47,482 nucleotides of DNA from Candidatus Magnetominusculus dajiuhuensis (lineage in GTDB: Bacteria; Nitrospirota; Thermodesulfovibrionia; Thermodesulfovibrionales; Magnetobacteriaceae). A model generated the notes under the pieces. The model saw only the letters and a program-made list of their open reading frames with translations, was not told the DNA's origin and did not search any database. Of the stretch, positions 42,164-47,482 are shown one piece after another. The DNA lies in NCBI GenBank assembly GCA_015233465.1, contig JADFXP010000011.1, forward strand, positions 16,444 through 63,925, in the 5' to 3' direction. The translations under genes and the position numbers were made by a program. Positions within the stretch are counted from its first letter, which is position 1. Every line of letters begins with the position of its first letter.

Positions 42164-43107
42164 GTTCTTAATTTTATTATTGTATTTTTTACGCCTTCAA
42201 CATCAATATTGTTTATTTCATGTAGATATTGACGGTTGCCTATGTCAAATACATATTCATCTTTTATCCCTCTATTTGTAAAATAACTTATCTTATCCCT
42301 TTTCCCTTCAATTAGATTTAATATTAAGCTGTCTAGTCCGCCTTTATTAATAAATCCTTCTTCCAAAGTTATCACTGCCGAGTATTTGGACAATGTCTCT
42401 AATAGCAGCCTTTCATTAAAAGGTTTTATACCAAACATATCAATTACTCCAACACCGCCAATACTCTTTGCTGCATCCAAAGCTGTATGAGTCATATATC
42501 CAGTTGACACTAAACATATATCAATACCCGTCAAAATCTCCTTAAACCCATCTTCAATACTTATGGTTTCGGGACTTTCATAGATATTCTTTAACCCCTT
42601 GCCGTCAAGCCTTAGATATTTTGGACTATTATTTACAAGTGAATACTCAAAAATCTTCTTTGTTGTAATCCAGTCACTTGGAGAAAATAACTTAATATTT
42701 GGCAGTGTCCTCATTACTATCAGGTCTTCAAGGCAGTGATGCGTAGGCCCTGATACATCATAACTTAGACCAGCGCCTACTCCGATTAGATTAACATTCA
42801 GATCTCTTGTATGTGATAATAAGGATAGATTATTTCTAATCTGCTCATAAGCACGCATCGTAATAAACGGCGCAATTGCATAGGCATATACTATAAAACC
42901 TTCAAGACTAAAACCTGCTGCTATATTTATCAGATTTTGTTCTGCTATTCCAACATTTATAAATCTTTCTGGAAAATCTTCTCTTAATTTATCTAATCTC
43001 GGAGAACCAAAATCAGCAGATAAAAATACAATCTTATCATTAACGCCCATCTCTATACATATCTGCTCAATCAAGGCATCCCTTAATACAATTGGTTTCT
43101 CTGTCAT
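42142..43107 (-). CDS. Transketolase C-terminal subunit
   Basis: The pyrimidine-binding plus C-terminal half (321 residues) of a split transketolase. The catalytic Glu is in INVGIAEQNLINIAAGF; further signatures are ISYDVSGPTHHCLEDL-like (LSYDVSGPTHHCLEDL) and the C-domain EEGFINKGGLDSLI. It forms a heterodimer with the N-terminal half, which it overlaps by ATGA. In this operon it may supply sedoheptulose 7-phosphate for heptose synthesis, or attach a two-carbon ketol to a keto sugar. Confidence 0.92.
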   Translation of the reverse strand: MTEKPIVLRDALIEQICIEMGVNDKIVFLSADFGSPRLDKLREDFPERFINVGIAEQNLINIAAGFSLEGFIVYAYAIAPFITMRAYEQIRNNLSLLSHTRDLNVNLIGVGAGLSYDVSGPTHHCLEDLIVMRTLPNIKLFSPSDWITTKKIFEYSLVNNSPKYLRLDGKGLKNIYESPETISIEDGFKEILTGIDICLVSTGYMTHTALDAAKSIGGVGVIDMFGIKPFNERLLLETLSKYSAVITLEEGFINKGGLDSLILNLIEGKRDKISYFTNRGIKDEYVFDIGNRQYLHEINNIDVEGVKNTIIKLRTCSDNLI

Positions 43108-43913
43108 GATAACCCTGCAATAGCAGTGTCTACCTCATCGCTTGAAAGAATCCTTATATGACTTAATGGGTCAGTTTCAAGACTAGGCACGCCTTTTCCT
43201 TTTATTGTATTTGCTAATAGTAATTTCGGCTTATCTATCTTACTTTCTCGCAGACTTTTTATGCCCTCAGATACCTGTCCAATATCATGTCCGTCTACTT
43301 CTATAACCTGCCACTTAAATACCCTGAACTTTTCAGCAATAGACTCTAAATCTATAATATTCTTACAATAATCAAGCATACACACCTTATTATTATCTAA
43401 TATCAATATAAGATTACTAAGTTTATGCTGGCCTGCAAACATCACTGCCTCCCACACAGCCCCTTCAAATAACTCGCCGTCTCCAAGCAGCACAAATACA
43501 AATTCTCTACTACTTTTCAACTTTAGCCCCAGAGACACCCCGCATCCAACGCCAAGTCCATGTCCCAATGAACCATTTATAGTCTCGTAACCGGGTATCA
43601 GAGGGTCTGGAATGCCGCCTAATAATGCTCCCTTCATGCAGACTCTATCTAATTGTTCTGATCCAAAAAATCCCAGATCCGATAGTATCGGATAAAGAGA
43701 TATTGAGCCGTGTCCTTTACTAATAATAAACCTGTCCCTTTTTTCCCATTTTGTATCCTTTGGGTCAAATGACAGAAGTTTCCCATAATATAACACAACC
43801 AATATCTCAACTACTGATAATGAAGAGGCAATCCTTGTTTCCTTTGCAATCCTATGGATATTTAATGTCGCCTTTCTTACCCATAGAGCTTTTTCACTTA
43901 ATTTCAATAACAT
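43104..43913 (-). CDS. Transketolase N-terminal (TPP-binding) subunit
   Basis: The PP-binding half (269 residues): ISKGHGSISLYPILSDLGFFG, NGSLGHGLGVGCGVSLGLKL and the ThDP motif VLLGDGELFEGAVWEAVMFA...NN (GDG...N). Signal-free and cytoplasmic. It lies 78 bp downstream of the membrane protein gene and overlaps the C-terminal half by 4 bp. Split transketolases are common in sugar and secondary-metabolite clusters as well as in central metabolism. Confidence 0.92.
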   Translation of the reverse strand: MLLKLSEKALWVRKATLNIHRIAKETRIASSLSVVEILVVLYYGKLLSFDPKDTKWEKRDRFIISKGHGSISLYPILSDLGFFGSEQLDRVCMKGALLGGIPDPLIPGYETINGSLGHGLGVGCGVSLGLKLKSSREFVFVLLGDGELFEGAVWEAVMFAGQHKLSNLILILDNNKVCMLDYCKNIIDLESIAEKFRVFKWQVIEVDGHDIGQVSEGIKSLRESKIDKPKLLLANTIKGKGVPSLETDPLSHIRILSSDEVDTAIAGLS

Positions 43914-43991
43914 AATTCACCAGCCATAAGTCTTTCTCAACCCTTTATCTTTTTTTGATAATATAATTCCTTCTTTAAATTTTTTAAATTA

Positions 43992-46478
43992 TTATATTAA
44001 TGAGGGTTCTTTATAAAAATTCTTCATTCTCTTTATAATCTCTTCACTTAAGACATTAGCGTTTAATGAAGAACGAAGTTTAATATTTTCATTAAATCTA
44101 CATTTATCTATCAATTTCAATATCTCTACATTATCTTCTGAAGATTTCTCTGATATTACTTCCAATAAAACTAGTATAGGAGTACCAGATTCAAATTCAA
44201 ATCCCTGTCTCACAGCAAAATAATAAGGATTAATATATGAATTAAATAATGGGCCGTTATCTACAATCTTTAAATATCTTCCTCCATATTTCCTCTCAAA
44301 TAGAGTTGGCATAGGCAGTTCAAGTTTACTTAGAGTATTTATATCTAGTAATATATATCTTATATTAAGATGTTTCAATGTTGAAATTACTCTTTCTGGA
44401 TTATCAGAATATAATGCGTTATTAAGTATATTAGAACAATATATAGGAGTAAATCCATAATATAAAGATATATCTGGAATAAAATATCTGCCAAATTCAA
44501 ACACTAACTCAGTTGGCTTAAAATAAGATTTAATCTGCGCATATCTCTCTGAATGAATGAAATCCTTTGTATGCTGTATCTGCGCAAATCCTGTTTCATA
44601 ACGAATGTTTTCTATAATTCTATCCATTAAATTTTCTGTATTTAATAGTTTATTAGAAATATAATTACCTTTATAATTTTGGATTAATGTATCTTTAATA
44701 TCACGACTTAACACACCCTTTGTAAATATTGTCTTTGTCAGTTCAATGACCCGAATATCATCCAAAGAGTATAGACAAAATATTAAAATAAACGAAATAT
44801 TAATAATTTTCTCTTGCATAGTTATATTAAATGATTGAAAAATAGTTGTCCTTTTTAATATCACGGAGATAATAAACAAGATATAACTAAGTGCAAAGAC
44901 TATCAATGGAAAGGAATAATAATTAAAACGAGGATCAAATGATGAGGTATATATTATTATAGGGAATATTTGAAGGGAATATAAAATTAAATACTGACCA
45001 ATTAGTTTTTTTTCTTGAAAAATAATAGTTAAAAGACACGATATAATAAAAACTATGCCGCCATAATTTAAAAAAGACCGTTTAAAAAATAAAAGGAAGG
45101 ATCTAATCTTTCTAATTACTACACCTTGATTTACGTGAACTGACCGCATTGTTTGTACTGACTTTTGCTGCCCGATCTGCGTTGTTTGTACAGTCAGTGC
45201 AGGCTCTACTATTTCACTTAATTTATCCTGTTTTGTAATCCCCCATACCTCGAGGAAATAATCATCCAAATTTGAATAATATTCTGGATGAGTTACAGAA
45301 TCAAATTTAAAATCTATGTTTAATTTTGTTAAAAAATTAACCGTTATATTATCAACCATTATCCCAGTGTAATAATAATTAATCATTTTTGGCAATATGA
45401 ATAGTAAAAATACTATCATTATTGCCGTCATAAATGATTTTAACTGCACTTGTTTTCTATAATAAAGGAAGATAACTATAAAAACTGTTGCTGAAGCAAG
45501 ATAAACTCCAACTATCGTAGCACCGCTTAATAACCCTGCAGATATTACGGCTATCCAAAAAAATGCCCTATTATTTTTTGATATAAATAACAGGGTATAT
45601 ATAATTGAACTCGTATAAAATAACAATAAAAATACATGGTTACATTTTACAGGAGGCTGAGACACATTATTAATCCAAATTGATATAATCAATAATGAAA
45701 ATAATGAAGCGCTGATGACAGCTATATTTCTATAAATAAATATACGCAAGATTCCATAAAAAATTACCAAGACTGTAAATATTGACATCCCTACATTTAT
45801 ATAAGGTAAAGACTGTATAAATGATGGCAGTAATACAGGCATAGACATCATATATGGATAATAATATTCAGAAATCTTTATCTCAATTGCAAAAGGGTCT
45901 GGTCTGATGCTGTTATAGGTAATAATTGCCCTTAATTGATGGATATATTGCTGCAGGACATCGCCTTGAACTTGATATACCTCTAATGATGCCATTAGAT
46001 AATATATTGAAAATATAATAAAAAATATAATAATACAACTAAAAAATATCCAATTCCTGCTGACCCGTATACTTGGGTAAGCGTATATCTTAAATCTTTT
46101 TGAGATCAAAGATAGTAAGATTACAACAATACCGTAATACCAAAGATTCAAGATACCCAGCGTACCGCCAATAATTCCAATACAAGTAAAAGAGATAATG
46201 CCTATTAAAAAATAATCAATAAATTCAAGGTCATTATTTGTCTCTTTTGACTTAGCAAGTCCATGCAAAATATTGACAACAAAAAAACCGACAAAATACA
46301 ATATTGCAAAATAAATCGCAATATATACAATATTAATAAATACTGAAGCAATAGGATAATCTAGTGATCTGGTCAAGCGAGAAGAAAAAATATTTAGAAA
46401 TCTAAAACCCAAAAGCAGGGATATAAAAATTACGTCATTATAGTCTATTAATTTAGATGTAGTCCATTTTTTGTACAT
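43992..46478 (-). CDS. Large polytopic membrane protein, GT-C-like
   Basis: An 828-residue protein with about 14 hydrophobic helices up to roughly residue 560, then a soluble domain of about 250 residues rich in beta and charged segments (FGRYFIPDISLYYGF, RYILLDINTLSKL). A loop with QGDVLQQYIHQLRAI resembles the acidic first-loop motif of GT-C enzymes. I do not recognise a named family; a polyprenyl-linked glycosyltransferase or oligosaccharide-handling protein is the likeliest role. It lies 8 bp after the fcl-like gene. Confidence 0.5.
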   Translation of the reverse strand: MYKKWTTSKLIDYNDVIFISLLLGFRFLNIFSSRLTRSLDYPIASVFINIVYIAIYFAILYFVGFFVVNILHGLAKSKETNNDLEFIDYFLIGIISFTCIGIIGGTLGILNLWYYGIVVILLSLISKRFKIYAYPSIRVSRNWIFFSCIIIFFIIFSIYYLMASLEVYQVQGDVLQQYIHQLRAIITYNSIRPDPFAIEIKISEYYYPYMMSMPVLLPSFIQSLPYINVGMSIFTVLVIFYGILRIFIYRNIAVISASLFSLLIISIWINNVSQPPVKCNHVFLLLFYTSSIIYTLLFISKNNRAFFWIAVISAGLLSGATIVGVYLASATVFIVIFLYYRKQVQLKSFMTAIMIVFLLFILPKMINYYYTGIMVDNITVNFLTKLNIDFKFDSVTHPEYYSNLDDYFLEVWGITKQDKLSEIVEPALTVQTTQIGQQKSVQTMRSVHVNQGVVIRKIRSFLLFFKRSFLNYGGIVFIISCLLTIIFQEKKLIGQYLILYSLQIFPIIIYTSSFDPRFNYYSFPLIVFALSYILFIISVILKRTTIFQSFNITMQEKIINISFILIFCLYSLDDIRVIELTKTIFTKGVLSRDIKDTLIQNYKGNYISNKLLNTENLMDRIIENIRYETGFAQIQHTKDFIHSERYAQIKSYFKPTELVFEFGRYFIPDISLYYGFTPIYCSNILNNALYSDNPERVISTLKHLNIRYILLDINTLSKLELPMPTLFERKYGGRYLKIVDNGPLFNSYINPYYFAVRQGFEFESGTPILVLLEVISEKSSEDNVEILKLIDKCRFNENIKLRSSLNANVLSEEIIKRMKNFYKEPSLI

Positions 46479-46486
46479 AGCGAAGG

Positions 46487-47428
46487 TTATGAGATGCAGT
46501 TGTCAAGATACCAAGCATAGGTCATTTTCAACCCATGCTCAATCTCTGTAAAGGGAGTATTTATCAGCTTTAATATCTTAGAGCTGTCTAATAATTTCCT
46601 CATTGCTCCGTCAGGTTTAGACATATCCCACTCTATCTCTCCGTTAAATCCAACTATATTTGATATAATAGAGGCTAATTCCTTGATTGAATAATCACGC
46701 CCGCTGCCTATATTATAATGTGAATTCTCAAGGCTTTCTGCATTATTCATTAAATAAATGGATATATCAGCAACATCCTCGCTATATATAAACTCCCTTT
46801 TTGGCTGTCCGCTTCCCCATAAAATTACCTTTTTGCTTCCAGAGGTTTTAGCATCATGAAACTTCCTTATCAATGCTGATACAACATGCGAATTTTCAAT
46901 ATCAAAATTATCATTTGCTCCATACATCGTATTAGGGATTACAGCTATAAACTTATTTGTTTTAAACTGCTTATTATACGACCTGCATGCTATGATACCA
47001 GCTATCTTTGCTGCTGCATAGCCCTCGCTTGTGGCTTCTATTGCGCCAGTCAAAAAATATCCTTCCTTCATTGGCTGAGGACAATTCTTAGGATATGCAC
47101 ACGTTGAACCATAAAAAATAAGATGTCTAACATCACTTTCCACTACAGCATTAAAGACATTATTTTGTATGGCAGTATTAACATATAAAAAGGCTGCTGG
47201 GTTAGCGTTATTAGCCATAATCCCGCCTGTTAAACCTGCGCACAAAAAAACATACTGCGGTCTTTGATCACTAAAAAAACTATCTACTGAAGCCTGATTT
47301 GTCAGGTCAAGTTCTTTATGCGGCCTTGTAATGATATTTGTATAACCGCTTGCTATTAATTTCTTACATATTGCTGAACCTAAAAGCCCATTATGTCCAG
47401 CCACGAAGATCTTTGAATCACTAAACAT
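46487..47428 (-). CDS. fcl: GDP-L-fucose synthase-like epimerase/reductase
   Basis: A 313-residue SDR of the WcaG/Fcl type. The NADP site is IFVAGHNGLLGSAI (GxxGxxG), the catalytic triad is HLIFYGSTCAYP (Ser) plus EGYAAAKIAG (YxxxK), and GSGQPKREFIYSEDVA is the typical GDP-sugar loop. The classical enzyme turns GDP-4-keto-6-deoxymannose into GDP-fucose by 3,5-epimerisation and reduction; in 6-deoxyheptose loci relatives do the same on GDP-heptose. A GMD-type 4,6-dehydratase is expected upstream, beyond the window edge. No ribosome-binding site before the ATG. Confidence 0.9.
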   Translation of the reverse strand: MFSDSKIFVAGHNGLLGSAICKKLIASGYTNIITRPHKELDLTNQASVDSFFSDQRPQYVFLCAGLTGGIMANNANPAAFLYVNTAIQNNVFNAVVESDVRHLIFYGSTCAYPKNCPQPMKEGYFLTGAIEATSEGYAAAKIAGIIACRSYNKQFKTNKFIAVIPNTMYGANDNFDIENSHVVSALIRKFHDAKTSGSKKVILWGSGQPKREFIYSEDVADISIYLMNNAESLENSHYNIGSGRDYSIKELASIISNIVGFNGEIEWDMSKPDGAMRKLLDSSKILKLINTPFTEIEHGLKMTYAWYLDNCIS

Positions 47429-47482
47429 TACTATACCGCGAGTTTACTATTATCCTATACCCTTTTATCAGTTCCTTTATAC

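Noticed and set aside
42142..43913. Two transketolase genes as a frameshifted single gene
   Set aside because: Each half has its own start, they overlap by ATGA, and N/C split transketolases are a normal form.
1..47482. tRNA or rRNA genes
   Set aside because: I saw no cloverleaf with a TTC-type T-loop or conserved rRNA segment; the GGTTCAA palindromes at 21591-21690 mimic a T-arm but have no surrounding tRNA.

Overview
The window is AT-rich chromosomal DNA from a Gram-negative-type bacterium: it carries murA, a type IV pilin, a heptose/deoxysugar surface-polysaccharide locus, and a Tat-exported Fe-S protein with a periplasmic tetraheme cytochrome c and an NrfD membrane subunit. GC content and gene style (CHASE2 kinase, B12 radical SAM proteins, GAF/PAS kinase, bacteriohemerythrin) suggest an anaerobic or microaerophilic lineage such as Nitrospirota or a deltaproteobacterial relative. 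That placement is inference; no rRNA or tRNA gene is present.

Layout. (1) 109-4133, minus strand: FHA protein, PP2C phosphatase and CHASE2 Ser/Thr kinase, with a strong promoter so close to the kinase ATG that the mRNA looks leaderless. (2) 4195-4467: remnant of a GTPase-like gene. (3) 4544-9081, minus: ChaN-PDZ protein, murA, GT-C-like membrane protein. (4) 9149-13645: Cys-rich protein, type IV pilin with a calcium-loop motif, small membrane protein, sigma54 activator with a degenerate receiver, a 56-aa charged protein and an RNase Z-like hydrolase. (5) 13942-19147, plus: galT, a soluble GAF-PAS-PAS-PAS histidine kinase coupled to a single-domain response regulator, and an rlmD-type rRNA methyltransferase. 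(6) 19244-21565: solitary, very AT-rich AAA_13 ATPase resembling PrrC/RloC anticodon nucleases, the best defence candidate here, followed by a 100-bp inverted-repeat element. (7) 21729-25298, minus: tetraheme cytochrome, Fe-S protein and NrfD, followed by atpZ and atpI without the rest of an ATP synthase operon. (8) 25492-31882: tilS, pseudo-receiver plus bacteriohemerythrin, pgi, Crp-type regulator, acyl-CoA ligase. (9) 31888-47428, minus: a roughly 15.5-kb surface sugar operon with an fcl-like epimerase/reductase, split transketolase, two B12 radical SAM enzymes, a sugar methyltransferase, HddA-like kinase, an E1/RfbH-like PMP dehydratase, paralogous GT-C enzymes and an HddC-like guanylyltransferase.

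Two themes stand out. First, a repeat family of about 52-112 bp (six clear copies, one decayed) sits at the 3' end of genes, always in the sense orientation of the gene it follows. Its two hairpins show paired (covarying) substitutions, and in three genes it has become the coding C-terminus. Second, the polysaccharide operon encodes an incomplete but coherent route that could make an unusual GDP-heptose or two-carbon-branched deoxysugar, including a PMP enzyme with His in place of the PLP lysine plus a Cys cluster, and a sugar kinase that appears to start at ATT.
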